A stretch of 64,000 bases of DNA. It comes from JAHRAW01 sp963693025. GTDB lineage: Bacteria; Pseudomonadota; Gammaproteobacteria; Arenicellales; Poriferihabitantaceae. A program made the translations under genes and the position numbers. Positions 9,302 through 17,697 of this stretch are shown here, in pieces. Every line of letters starts with the position of its first letter. Positions within the stretch are counted from its first letter, which is position 1. Below the pieces are notes generated by a model. That model ran no database searches. It was not told the DNA's origin and worked only from the letters and a program-made list of their open reading frames with translations. The stretch is taken from assembly GCA_963693025.1 (NCBI GenBank), contig OY843749.1, forward strand, positions 620,001 through 684,000, given 5' to 3'.

Positions 9302-10184
9302 GGTGAATGCCCTTGCGGTGTTTCTGCAGGCGGTCGCCGTATTTCTGCGAGACGCGGTCGAAGATAATCGCCAGCGCGACGATGGCGAGGCCGTTCATCA
9401 AACCGAGCGCGAGGTATTGATTGGAAATCGAGCGCAGCACCGGCAAGCCGAGGCCCGCGACGCCAATCATGGACGCGATGACCACCATCGACAGCGCCAT
9501 CATAATCGTCTGGTTGACGCCGGCGAAGATGTTCGGCAGCGCCAGCGGAATCTGCACGCCGAACAACTTCTGCCGGTAATTCGCGCCGAACGCATCGGCG
9601 GCCTCAAGCGCATCTTTGTCCACCAGCCGAATGCCGAGATTGGTCAGGCGCACGATCGGCGGTATCGCGTAAATGCACACCGCGATTAAACCCGGCACCT
9701 TGCCGATGCCGAGCAGCATCACCACCGGAATCAGATAGACGAACGCCGGAATGGTCTGCATCACGTCGAGCGCCGGCGTGATGAGCGCCTGCGCGCGGTT
9801 GGAGCGCGCCATCAGGATGCCGAGCGGAATGCCCGTTGCGATGCAGACGATGGTGGCGACCGAGATGATGGCGAGCGTTGACATGGTGTCTTCCCACATG
9901 CCGAAGTAGCCGATGACGAGAAACGACAGCGCGCAGCCGGTGACGATTTTGACGCTGCGCGAACCGAACCACGCGAGCGCGCAGATGATGAGAATGATGA
10001 GGGGCCACGGCGCGGCGATCAGCAGTTTTTGCAGCCACACGAGGAACCACAGCAGCGGCTCGAAAAAATTCTCAAGCAACTCGCCGTATTCGCGCGAAAA
10101 GCCGCGGAAGCCGGCGTCGATGCCTTGTTTCAAGTCGCGCAGGTTCTGGCGCTCCATCTCCGGAAATTCGGTTAAAAAATCCAT
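9294..10184 (-). CDS. proW: Glycine betaine/proline ABC transporter, permease
   Basis: Inner-membrane permease of the ProU/OpuA type. The 296 residues include a hydrophilic N-terminus (MDFLTEFPEMERQNLRDLKQ), then about six or seven membrane helices and the binding-protein-dependent transport signature around GANYRQKLFGVQIPLALPNI, the EAA-like loop that contacts the ATPase. It overlaps proV by eight bases and is separated from proX by about 94 bases that hold a strong hairpin terminator. Confidence 0.93.
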   Translation of the reverse strand: MDFLTEFPEMERQNLRDLKQGIDAGFRGFSREYGELLENFFEPLLWFLVWLQKLLIAAPWPLIILIICALAWFGSRSVKIVTGCALSFLVIGYFGMWEDTMSTLAIISVATIVCIATGIPLGILMARSNRAQALITPALDVMQTIPAFVYLIPVVMLLGIGKVPGLIAVCIYAIPPIVRLTNLGIRLVDKDALEAADAFGANYRQKLFGVQIPLALPNIFAGVNQTIMMALSMVVIASMIGVAGLGLPVLRSISNQYLALGLMNGLAIVALAIIFDRVSQKYGDRLQKHRKGIHHD

Positions 10185-10216
10185 GGCGGGCCTCCGTTCA
10201 AGTTAAAAAAACAGGC

Positions 10217-10256
10217 AAAAAAATGCCTGCTTGCCATCAAAAGCAAACAGGCATTT
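10217..10256 (-). terminator. Intrinsic terminator (or attenuator) between proX and proW
   Basis: Read on the minus strand, AAATGCCTGTTTGC pairs with GCAAGCAGGCATTT over 14 base pairs with one G-U, around a loop of eight bases, and runs directly into seven T residues. It lies 23 bases after the proX stop and before proW, so it would let the binding protein be made in excess over the permease and ATPase. Confidence 0.85.
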
Positions 10257-10278
10257 TACAACGATAACGCGCGGGGTT

Positions 10279-11289
10279 TTAGTTGATGGCGTTTGTAATT
10301 TTCGCGGCAACGCCGGCGCTCACCCAGGACTTCCAGACATCGCCATGCGCGCGCAAGAATTCCATGGCGGCGTCAGCCGGCTCGGCTTGGTTGTCCGCCA
10401 TATAGACCAGCATGCTGTTCATCACATCGGCGGGATAGACGCGCGCTTTGATATAGTCAACGCCGTCGTCGCCCGCGCGCTTTGTGAAGTCGGCGCTAGC
10501 CACGGTGAACACTTCGGACTCGGTCCACGCGGACTGTTGCGGGTCGGCGCATTCCTGCTCCGACAGCGCGATGCACTCGTCCCAGGCTTTCCTGCCGACA
10601 AACGGCACGCCGAAGTCGAGTCCGACCATGCCGTGCTTGGCGAGCAGGGTGGTCGGCGACCAGTAATAACCGAACCAATTTTCGCCGCGCTCAACCGCTT
10701 TGGTCATCGAGCCGTCGAGACCCGCGGCGGAGCCGGGGTCAACCAGCACCCAGCCCTTCTTTTCCATCTCAAACGCGCGGAACAGATTGGCGTTGACCAA
10801 CTGACAGCCCCAGCCGGCAGGGCAAGTGACGAACGCGCCTTTGGATTTATCTTCCGCATACGGGAACAAATCCGGGCGTTTCAGCACATCCTGCACGGTT
10901 TTTAGTTCCGGGTGCTTTTTGGCTGTTGCGGGCGGAATCCACCAGCCTTCGCCGAGGCCGGTGATCGGGGCGGTATTGAGCGCGAACAGGCGGCCTTCGG
11001 CCATCGCCTTTTTCAGCGGCGCGCCGACCGAGTTGGTCCACTGCTCGGGCGCGAGGTCAGGCTTGCCCTTTTCGTTCATTGAGGTGAAGGTGGGCACGGT
11101 GCTGCCGGCGACCACTTCCACTTCGCAACCATAGCCTTGTTCCAGAATAAACCGGTCCACTTCGGCCATCAATGAAGCGGTGGGCCAGTTCATATCGGCA
11201 ATCTGAATGCTGCCGCATTCCGCCATGGCGGTGTTGGCGCCGAACAACAGCGCCAAACCAATCGCTATTCTTTGGGTCATCTTGTTCAT
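10279..11289 (-). CDS. proX: Glycine betaine/proline ABC transporter, periplasmic binding protein
   Basis: Periplasmic solute-binding protein of the OpuAC/ProX family. I chose the ATG at 11289 because GAGGAGC precedes it at good spacing and it gives a standard signal peptide, MNKMTQRIAIGLALLF..., ending in AMA at residue 23. Mature-protein family features include DMNWPTASLMAEVD near the N-terminus and the aromatic-rich WWIPPATAKKHPEL and WFGYYWSPTTLLAK stretches that would contact a quaternary ammonium ligand. The longer frame upstream adds 41 residues without family support. First gene of the operon, followed by a terminator hairpin. Confidence 0.92.
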   Translation of the reverse strand: MNKMTQRIAIGLALLFGANTAMAECGSIQIADMNWPTASLMAEVDRFILEQGYGCEVEVVAGSTVPTFTSMNEKGKPDLAPEQWTNSVGAPLKKAMAEGRLFALNTAPITGLGEGWWIPPATAKKHPELKTVQDVLKRPDLFPYAEDKSKGAFVTCPAGWGCQLVNANLFRAFEMEKKGWVLVDPGSAAGLDGSMTKAVERGENWFGYYWSPTTLLAKHGMVGLDFGVPFVGRKAWDECIALSEQECADPQQSAWTESEVFTVASADFTKRAGDDGVDYIKARVYPADVMNSMLVYMADNQAEPADAAMEFLRAHGDVWKSWVSAGVAAKITNAIN

Positions 11290-11450
11290 TTCGCTCCTCG
11301 TTATGTCGTGGTTGGTTGTAAAAAATAATCGGCTCACGCCGACTTCAGCGCCCAGTATAAGGGGTTGCGCGGCAAAATAAAACCCGATTGCGACCCGATA
11401 TATCGCCGACACGCCATTGACTCAGTCCGCCCCGCAACCGCCGGAAACGC

Positions 11451-12068
11451 TTACTGCGCCAGCATTTCCGCCTTGATAATCACCACCGGCTCGGTCGGCA
11501 CATCGCCGTGGCCGCCGACCGAGCCGGTCGGCACGGCGCCGATTTTCTCCACCACATCCATGCCGCTCACCACCTTGGCGAAGACCGCGTAGCCCCAGCC
11601 CTGCGGCGTTTTGGCGGTGTGGTCGAGGAACGCGTTGTCCACCAGATTGATGAAAAACTGCGAGGTGGCGGAGTCCGGGACGGACGTGCGCGCCATGGAC
11701 AGCGTGCCTTTGAGGTTTTTCAGCCCGTTGTCGGCTTCGTTTTTAATCGGCGCTTGCGTCGGGCGTTGCTGCATGTCGCCGGTGAAACCGCCGCCTTGAA
11801 TCATAAAGCCGGGGATGACGCGGTGGAAAATCAGGTTGTCGAAATGACCCGATTCAACGTAGTCGATGAAGTTGCGAACGCTGGCGGGCGCGGCTTCGGG
11901 GTTGAGTTCTATTTCAATCTCGCCGAGCGTGGTGGACATTTTTAGCATGGTCTGGTTACCGGTTTGGCTATGAACCGGCAGCGCGCTGATTAGCGCCACG
12001 GTCAACAGCAGGCTTGGAAGAAAAAATCGCATAAAGGTAAAGGTGAGGGTAAAGTGAATGTGTTTCAT
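11451..12068 (-). CDS. Peptidyl-prolyl cis-trans isomerase, cyclophilin type, exported
   Basis: Proline isomerase that assists protein folding. The cyclophilin core begins at TTLGEIEIELNPEAAP and includes the active-site segments FHRVIPGFMIQGG, FFINLVDNAFLDH and GYAVFAKVVSGMDVV. A hydrophobic signal segment (FFLPSLLLTVALISALPVHS) suggests the periplasm, like PpiA. The ATG at 12068 overlaps the EVE gene stop (ATGA) and has a GATGAG sequence upstream; an internal ATG at 12032 would give a more standard signal peptide and is an alternative start. Confidence 0.92.
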   Translation of the reverse strand: MKHIHFTLTFTFMRFFLPSLLLTVALISALPVHSQTGNQTMLKMSTTLGEIEIELNPEAAPASVRNFIDYVESGHFDNLIFHRVIPGFMIQGGGFTGDMQQRPTQAPIKNEADNGLKNLKGTLSMARTSVPDSATSQFFINLVDNAFLDHTAKTPQGWGYAVFAKVVSGMDVVEKIGAVPTGSVGGHGDVPTEPVVIIKAEMLAQ

Positions 12069-12535
12069 AGTTTGCTCATCTCAATGATTAAGTCCCAGTG
12101 GGGTTTGTCAATCGGAAAAACCGACAGCCGGTTGCCGCGCTTGACCAGCCGCATGTCCGCCAGCGCCGGCTCGCGTTTCATTTGCTCCAGCGTGACCGGG
12201 GTTTTCAGTTTGCCGGCGAAGGCAACATCCACCAGCATCCAGGTCGGGTTGTCGGGGTCGCTCTTCGCATCGTAGTGCGCGTCGGTCGGGTCAAACGCGG
12301 TCGGGTCGGGGTAAGGCGCGCTTGCGATTTTCATCGTGCCGACGATGGCGGGCGTCTTGCAATTGGAATGATAAAAAAACGCCTTGTCGCCAACCGCCAT
12401 TTCATCGCGCATAAAGTTACGCGCCTGATAATTCCGAACCCCATCCCACGGCTCCACCTTGACGCGCTTCAGGTCGTCAATGGAAAATTCATTGGGCTCG
12501 CTTTTCATTAGCCAGTAGCGTGTTGGTGTTGTCAT
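12065..12535 (-). CDS. EVE domain-containing protein
   Basis: A 156-residue single-domain protein of the EVE/thymocyte nuclear protein 1 family, which belongs to the PUA/YTH-like superfamily thought to read modified bases in nucleic acid. Diagnostic segments are YWLMKSEPNEFSIDDL, WDGVRNYQARNFMRDEM and GDKAFFYHSN. It overlaps the downstream cyclophilin gene by four bases (ATGA), so the two are probably co-translated. Repeat R2 lies just upstream. Confidence 0.9.
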   Translation of the reverse strand: MTTPTRYWLMKSEPNEFSIDDLKRVKVEPWDGVRNYQARNFMRDEMAVGDKAFFYHSNCKTPAIVGTMKIASAPYPDPTAFDPTDAHYDAKSDPDNPTWMLVDVAFAGKLKTPVTLEQMKREPALADMRLVKRGNRLSVFPIDKPHWDLIIEMSKL

Positions 12536-12567
12536 TTGCGTATTAACTCGTCATTCCCAACCACCTC

Positions 12568-12767
12568 GTCATTCTCTCGAATGATAGAAAAATAAGGAGC
12601 GCCAGCGACTATATTTTTCATCACCTTCGGGAATCTCCCTAAGGCTACCATGAATTCCAACAAAGCCCGTGCCAATCTTAGGGAGATTCCCGAGGACGCA
12701 AGTGTCCGTAAGCCGCCGCTTAAAAGAAAAAGCGCGGCGGCAACGGACACTAACGCTCGAGAATGAC
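12568..12767 (+). repeat. Dispersed structured inverted-repeat element, copy R2
   Basis: A compact 200-bp copy between the EVE gene and the 5-FCL gene. Ends are GTCATTCTCTCGAATGATAG and CGCTCGAGAATGAC, with the internal pair GGGAATCTCCCTAAG / CTTAGGGAGATTCCC and a right-arm hairpin closed by GTGTCCGT / ACGGACAC. It has the short central loop (TACCATGAATTCC then AAAGCCCGTGCC) and none of the extra modules, so it represents the basic form. Confidence 0.92.
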
Positions 12768-12802
12768 GGAGTTGTTGTGAATGACGGGTGTTTTGTTTGT
12801 TG

Positions 12803-13414
12803 CTAAGCACACTCATAAATCCCCCGATCAGTCACCACCGCCGTAATCGGAATATCCCAATTTTCCGCGTCAATTTTCTCAACCCGCTGCATTTCATGCG
12901 CTAGTCCAACCAGCCGGGGGCTTTTGGCGGGGTTGGTTTTTTTATAGGCGAAGGTCGTGTCGTAGAACCCGCCGCCCATGCCGATGCGGTTGCCGTGGCG
13001 GTCAAAGCCGACCAGCGGCAACAGCGCCAGGTCGAGTTCGCGCGCGTCGATGAGTTGCTCGGCGTCCACCAGCGGCTCGGCGATGCCGAAGCGGTTGTCG
13101 TGAAATTGCGTGTGCGCCGTGATTTCGGCAAAGCGTAATGCGTTTTTTTTCGCCGCAATGATGACCGGCGCGTAGCAGCGCTTGCCGTGCGCCAGGCTCC
13201 AGTCGAGCGCCTTGCCGGGGTCGATTTCGCCGTCGCTCGCCAAGTACAGCGCAATCGACTCGCTGCGCCTGAACGCCGGCAGGCTTTGGAGTTGCGCCGC
13301 CAAATCATCCGCCGCCTGCGCCTGATGCGCCCGGTCGAGCGCGTTGCGCCGGCGCCGCAACATTTTTCTCAGCGCGGATTTTTTCAACCCGGCTTCACCG
13401 CCAATTTGATTCAT
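12803..13414 (-). CDS. fau: 5-formyltetrahydrofolate cyclo-ligase
   Basis: Converts 5-formyl-THF to 5,10-methenyl-THF with ATP. The 203-residue protein carries the ATP-binding motif GMGGGFYDTTFA near the C-terminus and an N-terminal basic stretch (LKKSALRKMLRRRRNALD) typical of the family. The ATG at 13414 is chosen over the TTG six bases upstream. Position directly downstream of the 6S RNA gene and zapA is the conserved gammaproteobacterial zapA-ssrS-ygfA arrangement, which supports the call. Confidence 0.93.
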   Translation of the reverse strand: MNQIGGEAGLKKSALRKMLRRRRNALDRAHQAQAADDLAAQLQSLPAFRRSESIALYLASDGEIDPGKALDWSLAHGKRCYAPVIIAAKKNALRFAEITAHTQFHDNRFGIAEPLVDAEQLIDARELDLALLPLVGFDRHGNRIGMGGGFYDTTFAYKKTNPAKSPRLVGLAHEMQRVEKIDAENWDIPITAVVTDRGIYECA

Positions 13415-13454
13415 GGACAATCCAATAACGACGAACTAATAACACAAACAATGC

Positions 13455-13652
13455 AAACAGACGCTGCCCGCTCATGCCGTGTGCTTGCATGACCTTGAAC
13501 CGGAAGATTCAAGTGGGCGCCGGGGACCGCTTCGGGATTTCCAGCGGCGGATGCCGAGGTAATACACGCCCGCGGCCCGACTTTGGCTCCCCTAACTGTC
13601 GATTAGGTTCTAAGGGTTTCGGCAAACATCACCAACACCGCAGGCAGCGCCG
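13455..13652 (-). ncRNA. ssrS: 6S RNA
   Basis: 6S RNA mimics an open promoter and sequesters sigma-70 RNA polymerase. The location between zapA and the 5-FCL gene is the classic one. On the minus strand the two ends pair (GCTGCCTGC at 13648-13640 with GCGGGCAGC at 13471-13463), closing a long rod. The 3' half contains TTGAATCTTCCGGTTCAAGG, matching the conserved TTGAACC-GGTTCAAGG region of E. coli 6S RNA. A TACAAT -10 box lies just upstream. The exact ends are estimated from the closing stem. Confidence 0.88.
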
Positions 13653-13658
13653 CGGTCT

Positions 13659-13685
13659 ATTGTAGCAGAACTTCAAGCGGGGCAA
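13659..13685 (-). promoter_or_regulatory. Probable promoter of the 6S RNA gene
   Basis: On the minus strand TTGCCC (13685-13680) and TACAAT (13664-13659) are 15 bases apart, and the 6S closing stem begins within about 15 bases downstream. The -10 box is good; the spacer is short, so the -35 assignment is weak. Confidence 0.5.
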
Positions 13686-13715
13686 CCGGAAAATTTTCGC
13701 CGGCGAATAAAAGCG

Positions 13716-14024
13716 TTACGAAGCCTGCCGAATGTTGGTCACCACTTCGTCAACCTGTTGGTGCAAACTCTCCAGCCGCGCATTGATTTGCTCGTCTTCG
13801 CCCTCCGCCTTGCGCAGCGCCAGCAGTTCGTGGCTGATATTCAACCCCGCCATGATGGCGCAGCGGTCGATGCCCAACACCTTGGCGCCCTTGGAAACCG
13901 CGCGCATCTGCTTGTCGAGATAAGCCGCCGCCTCGACCACGCTACGGCTCTCATCGACGGTGCAGGCGACGGTGAACTCGCGCTGCATGATGCTCACCTT
14001 GATGCTTTCTTTTTGCGCGCTCAT
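13716..14024 (-). CDS. zapA: Cell division protein ZapA
   Basis: Small cytoplasmic protein that bundles FtsZ filaments. The 102 residues begin MSAQKESIKVSIMQREFTVA, the beta-hairpin head typical of ZapA, followed by SVVEAAAYLDKQMRAV and a C-terminal coiled coil ending VDEVVTNIRQAS. The ATG at 14024 fits the family start; the longer frame to 14081 overlaps the upstream gene and adds an unrelated basic stretch. It lies upstream of 6S RNA as in most gammaproteobacteria. Confidence 0.92.
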   Translation of the reverse strand: MSAQKESIKVSIMQREFTVACTVDESRSVVEAAAYLDKQMRAVSKGAKVLGIDRCAIMAGLNISHELLALRKAEGEDEQINARLESLHQQVDEVVTNIRQAS

Positions 14025-14049
14025 GAATGGGAATCGATGCCGGCGACGC

Positions 14050-14250
14050 TCAATCTTCCAACGACTTAAGGCGCGCCACAATCTGCCCGACCCGGTTGCG
14101 CGCGATTTTATTTTTTTCCTGCAACGATTTGTATTCCTGCCGAAGCGCGCGCTGGTCGTTGCGCAACACTTCGTTCTCGCGGCTCATGCCTTCGGTCAAC
14201 TTAATCAGGTCGGTCACGCGCCGCTCAAGTTTTTGTATGGTCTGTTCCAT
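14050..14250 (-). CDS. Small coiled-coil protein, ZapB-like (TIGR02449 type)
   Basis: A 66-residue protein that is almost entirely coiled coil, starting MEQTIQKLERRVTDLIKLTE and ending VARLKSLED. In many gammaproteobacteria a small protein of this kind precedes zapA, and the family is described as ZapB-like. The 25-base gap to zapA suggests co-transcription. The frame can be read back to 14433, but the upstream part is basic, unrelated to the family and overlaps the likely promoter region of the divergent SDR gene. A cell-division role is inferred from family and position. Confidence 0.82.
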   Translation of the reverse strand: MEQTIQKLERRVTDLIKLTEGMSRENEVLRNDQRALRQEYKSLQEKNKIARNRVGQIVARLKSLED

Positions 14251-14491
14251 TATGATTAAGCGAAATGATATGCAAAAGGGTCGCGGCTGATGTTGCGCCT
14301 GGCGCTTGGGACGGGCACTATAAATCGCCCGCCGTTGCGCGTCAAATACTTCTTGCGGAAAATCGCCATTCGGCAACTGGGGCAACCGACCACGCGAAAG
14401 CGCACGCCGGCATTGCCGCGCGGCGCCCGGCACACTAAACTACGGCGATTATCCCGGACATCCGGTCCCGGAGCAAACGCGAGGAACACCC

Positions 14492-15151
14492 ATGCCAACC
14501 AGTCTAGTCGTCGGCGCCAACCGCGGGATTGGCCTTGAAATATGCCGCCAACTCCGGCAACGCGGGGACGACGTCATCGCCGCCTGCCGAACACCCGGCG
14601 CCGACCTTGAGGGGCTCGGCGCGACCGTCATCCCCGACATCGACGTCGCCGACCCGGACAGCGTGCGCCGGCTCGCCGAGCGGTTGCGGGACACCGAACT
14701 GGATGTGCTGATTCACAACGCCGGCATCCTCACCTCCGAGACCTTCGACGACCTGGATTTCGAGCGCATGCTGCGCCAGTATCAGGTCAACGCGCTCGGT
14801 CCGCTGCGCGTCGTGCGCGCGTTGCTCGGCGCGCTCAAAGCCGGCTCGAAAATCGGCATCGTCTCCAGCCGCGTCGGCTCGCTCGGCGACAACACCTCCG
14901 GCGGCATCTACGGCTACCGGATGTCCAAAGCCGCGGTCAATATGGCGGGCGTCAACCTCGCGCACGACCTGCGCGCGCGGGAAATCGCCGTGATTTTGCT
15001 GCATCCGGGGCTGGTCGCCACCGAGATGACCGGCGGAAGGGGCATTGAACCGGGCGCCGCCGCGCGCGGGTTAATCGAGCGCATCGATGCGTTGTCGCTC
15101 ACCGACAGCGGCGCCTTCTGGCACGCCGAGGGCTATCAACTGCCGTGGTGA
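14492..15151 (+). CDS. SDR family oxidoreductase
   Basis: Short-chain dehydrogenase of 219 residues with the NAD(P)-binding motif GANRGIGLEIC at about residues 8-18, an NNAG-like motif (IHNAGILTSE), and the catalytic YxxxK (YRMSK). It resembles the C-factor/CsgA-like group of SDRs; the substrate cannot be told from sequence. It is divergent from zapA, and its stop overlaps the start of the next gene (TGATG), so it heads the ygfB-pepP-ubiH-ubiI operon here. Confidence 0.9.
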   Translation: MPTSLVVGANRGIGLEICRQLRQRGDDVIAACRTPGADLEGLGATVIPDIDVADPDSVRRLAERLRDTELDVLIHNAGILTSETFDDLDFERMLRQYQVNALGPLRVVRALLGALKAGSKIGIVSSRVGSLGDNTSGGIYGYRMSKAAVNMAGVNLAHDLRAREIAVILLHPGLVATEMTGGRGIEPGAAARGLIERIDALSLTDSGAFWHAEGYQLPW

Positions 15152-15789
15152 TGGCGGCGAGTTCGGGTATGAGCGATTCTACAACATCCACATTCGCGCC
15201 CACGCCCGCCGCCGCCAAGCGGCAATTTCAGGCGGATATTTACCGCGACCTCGACCGGAAACTGCGCCATTCCAGTTGGAAGAGCGGCGCATCCGAAGCG
15301 CACGGGTTGCTGAGCGGACTGGCGTGCCGCGGCATCCGCAGCGAGCAGTTGCGCACCCGGGCGTGGCTGCTGCAACTGTCGGAAAAAACCGACCTGGATT
15401 TGCTGGAAGGTTTGTATGATTGGATACTCCGCGACCTGCAGTCGGACGGCTTCGAGTTTGCGCTGTTGTTGCCGGGCGCGGACGCCGATTGCGCGCAAAA
15501 AACCGAGTCGCTGGCGGACTGGTGCGGCGGCTTCGTTCAGGGTTTCTTGCACGACGGCGAGCACGTCATCAAAGACTTCCCCGCGGCGGTGCGCGAGGCG
15601 CTCGATGACATCATCGCCATCAGCCGTGTGGACCCCAACCCGCCGAGCGACGACGAGACCGAGCGGCAGTTGGCGGAAATTGAGGAATACCTGCGGGTCG
15701 CCGCGCAGATTATCTTTGAGGAACTAAACTCCAACCCCAACCCCGCCGCCGACACTGCTGACACTGCCGAAACCGCCGAACCCCGATGA
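15151..15789 (+). CDS. ygfB: UPF0149 family protein (YgfB/YecA)
   Basis: About 212 residues with the UPF0149 hallmarks: SGASEAHGLLSGLACRG near the N-terminus and SLADWCGGFVQGFLHDG in the middle. The molecular role of the family is poorly defined; in Pseudomonas YgfB has been linked to gene regulation. Immediately before pepP (ATGA overlap), the standard gammaproteobacterial order. The start is ambiguous: ATG 15151 overlaps the SDR stop and ATG 15169 is also possible. The C-terminal tail is a short repetitive acidic run (ADTADTAETAEP). Confidence 0.88.
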   Translation: MAASSGMSDSTTSTFAPTPAAAKRQFQADIYRDLDRKLRHSSWKSGASEAHGLLSGLACRGIRSEQLRTRAWLLQLSEKTDLDLLEGLYDWILRDLQSDGFEFALLLPGADADCAQKTESLADWCGGFVQGFLHDGEHVIKDFPAAVREALDDIIAISRVDPNPPSDDETERQLAEIEEYLRVAAQIIFEELNSNPNPAADTADTAETAEPR

Positions 15790-17105
15790 AGCACGCGACC
15801 GACAGCCCAATCTACCACCGCCGCCGTCAAGACTTGATGCACTTCATGCGCGACGGCATCGCCATCATCCCGACCGCGCCGCAGCAGCCGCGCAACGGCG
15901 ATGTGCTGTTCCCGTTCCGCCCCGACAGCGACTTCTACTACCTGACGCATTTCCCCGAACCCGAAGCCGTGGCGGTGCTGATTCCGGGGCGTCCTGAGGG
16001 GGAATTCCTGCTGTTCTGCCGCGAAAAAGACGCGCACAGCGAGGCCTGGGACGGACGCCGCGAAGGCACCGCCGGCGCGCGCGAGGCATACGGCGCCGAC
16101 CAGAGTTTCGCCATTGAAGAACTCGATGAGCGCATGCCGGCGCTGTTGCAAAACCGCGGCAAGGTGTTCGCCACGATGGGGCGCCACGCGGATTTTGACA
16201 GCGATTTGATTCGCTGGACCAGCGAAATCCGCTCCAAACAGCGCAACGGCGTGCACGCCCCCGGCGAGTTCATCCACCTCGGCCACCTCCTGCACGAGAT
16301 GCGCGTCATCAAGAAAAAGGACGAGCAAAAACTGATGCGCACCGCCGGTCGGCTGGCGGCGTCGGCGCACCGCCGGGCGATGCGCGCGACCGCGCCGGGC
16401 AAGTATGAATACCAAATTCAGGCGGAACTGGAATGCGAATTCCGCCTCGGCGGCAGCGCGTCGCCCGCCTATCCCTCCATCGTCGCCGGCGGGGAAAACG
16501 CCTGCATCCTGCACTACACCGACAACAACTGCGTGTTGAAGGACGGCGACCTGCTGCTAATAGACGCCGGCGCGGAACTGGACTGCTACGCCTCCGACGT
16601 GACCCGCACATTCCCGGTCAACGGACGATTCAACGCCGCGCAAAAAGCCGCATACGAAGTCGTGCTGGCGGCGCAAAAGGCGGCGATTGAAGCGGTCAAG
16701 CCGGAGCAACCGCTCATCCGCTACCACGAAGCCGCCACCGAAGTCCTGACCGACGGCCTAATCGACCTCGGCCTGCTGCGCGGGGAGCGCAACGAACTCC
16801 TTGAGACCAACGCCTGCCAACGGTTCTACATGCACCGCACGGGCCACTGGCTGGGAATGGATGTGCACGACGTCGGCGACTACAAAATAGACGACCAATG
16901 GCGCCTGCTGGAACCGGGCATGGCGCTGACCGTCGAGCCGGGCCTATACATCTCCCCCGCCAACGACATCGACCCCAAATGGCACCACATCGGCATCCGC
17001 ATAGAAGACGACATTCTGGTCACGCGAACCGGCAACGAAAACCTGACCGCCGATGCGCCGAGGGAAGTGGCGGATATTGAGGCGTTGATGGCGGAGGGGG
17101 TGTAA
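15786..17105 (+). CDS. pepP: Xaa-Pro aminopeptidase
   Basis: Dimanganese pita-bread aminopeptidase that removes residues preceding proline. The 439 residues contain the N-terminal creatinase-like domain and the metal ligands in LLIDAGAELDCYASDVTRTF (two Asp), HRTGHWLGMDVHDVG (His), GMALTVEPGLYI (Glu) and GIRIEDDILVT (Glu). The ATG overlaps the UPF0149 stop by four bases. The conserved neighbour ubiH is separated from pepP here by nearly 600 bases filled with two repeat copies. Confidence 0.95.
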   Translation: MKHATDSPIYHRRRQDLMHFMRDGIAIIPTAPQQPRNGDVLFPFRPDSDFYYLTHFPEPEAVAVLIPGRPEGEFLLFCREKDAHSEAWDGRREGTAGAREAYGADQSFAIEELDERMPALLQNRGKVFATMGRHADFDSDLIRWTSEIRSKQRNGVHAPGEFIHLGHLLHEMRVIKKKDEQKLMRTAGRLAASAHRRAMRATAPGKYEYQIQAELECEFRLGGSASPAYPSIVAGGENACILHYTDNNCVLKDGDLLLIDAGAELDCYASDVTRTFPVNGRFNAAQKAAYEVVLAAQKAAIEAVKPEQPLIRYHEAATEVLTDGLIDLGLLRGERNELLETNACQRFYMHRTGHWLGMDVHDVGDYKIDDQWRLLEPGMALTVEPGLYISPANDIDPKWHHIGIRIEDDILVTRTGNENLTADAPREVADIEALMAEGV

Positions 17106-17192
17106 GGTGTTTGGTGGTTTGTTGGTGGTTTGTGATTGTGATTCAACCGATGCGCACTATTCAACCCGCGCACGTCACTCCCCCCTGCACTC

Positions 17193-17226
17193 GTCATTCT
17201 CGAGCGTTAGTGTCCGTCGCCGCCGC
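17193..17226 (-). repeat. Solo right-end fragment of the dispersed element
   Basis: Matches only the terminal part of the right arm (GTCATTCTCGAGCGTTAG and then TGTCCG) read from the end inward. It precedes full copy R3a by ten bases. Confidence 0.75.
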
Positions 17227-17236
17227 CCCCAACTCC

Positions 17237-17436
17237 GTCATTCTCGAGCGTTAGTGACCGTTGCCGTCGCGCTTCTTCTTTTAAGCGGCGGCTTACGGAC
17301 ACTTGCGTCCTCGGGAATCTCCCTAAGGTTGGCACGGGCTTTGTTGAAATTCACGGTAACCTTAGGGAGATTCCCGAAGGCGATGAAAAATATGGTCGCC
17401 TGTCGGCTCCCTATTTTTCTATCGTTCGAGAATGAC
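17237..17436 (-). repeat. Dispersed structured inverted-repeat element, copy R3a
   Basis: A 200-bp basic-form copy in reverse orientation between pepP and ubiH. All parts are present: ends GTCATTCTCGAGCG and CGTTCGAGAATGAC, internal pair GGGAATCTCCCTAAG / CTTAGGGAGATTCCC, and the right-arm hairpin. A second copy, R3b, follows after 13 bases in the same orientation, making a tandem pair. Confidence 0.92.
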
Positions 17437-17449
17437 GGGTATATAACTC

Positions 17450-17647
17450 GTCATTCTCGAGCGTTAGTGTCCGTTGCCGCCGCGCTTCTTCTTTTAAGCG
17501 GCGGCTTACGGACACTTGCGTCCTCGGGAATCTCCCTAAGACTGGCACGGGCTTTGTTGAAATTCACGGTAGACTTAGGGAGATTCCCGAAGGTGATGAA
17601 AAATATAGTCGCTATCGCTCCTTATTTTTCTATCATTCGAGAATGAC
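17450..17647 (-). repeat. Dispersed structured inverted-repeat element, copy R3b
   Basis: A 198-bp copy in tandem with R3a and nearly identical to it. Differences cluster in the left arm, where GGTCGCCTGTCGGCTCCC of R3a is replaced by the AGTCGCTATCGCTCCTT variant also seen in R2 and R6. The two arm variants recur across the window, which suggests exchange or gene conversion between copies. Confidence 0.92.
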
Positions 17648-17656
17648 GAAGTTGGG

Positions 17657-17688
17657 CGCTCCCTATTTTTCTATCATTCGAGAATGAC
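17657..17688 (-). repeat. Solo left-end fragment of the dispersed element
   Basis: GCTCCCTATTTTTCTATC followed by ATTCGAGAATGAC is the isolated left end, adjacent to R3b. It ends nine bases before the ubiH start codon, so the repeat cluster must contain or closely adjoin any ubiH promoter and ribosome-binding site. Confidence 0.8.
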
Positions 17689-17697
17689 GGGTACTTT

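Noticed and set aside
17107..17646. Recurrent ORFs of 70-200 residues with the theme RHSRALVSVAAALLLLSGGLRTLASSG or RRLKEKARRQRSLTLEND, found at many intergenic sites (for example 5058, 12532, 17107, 21671, 25075, 55049, 63472)
   Set aside because: They are translations of the dispersed inverted-repeat element in different frames. They start and stop at random points, lack ribosome-binding sites, and their similarity follows DNA copies rather than codon-level conservation.
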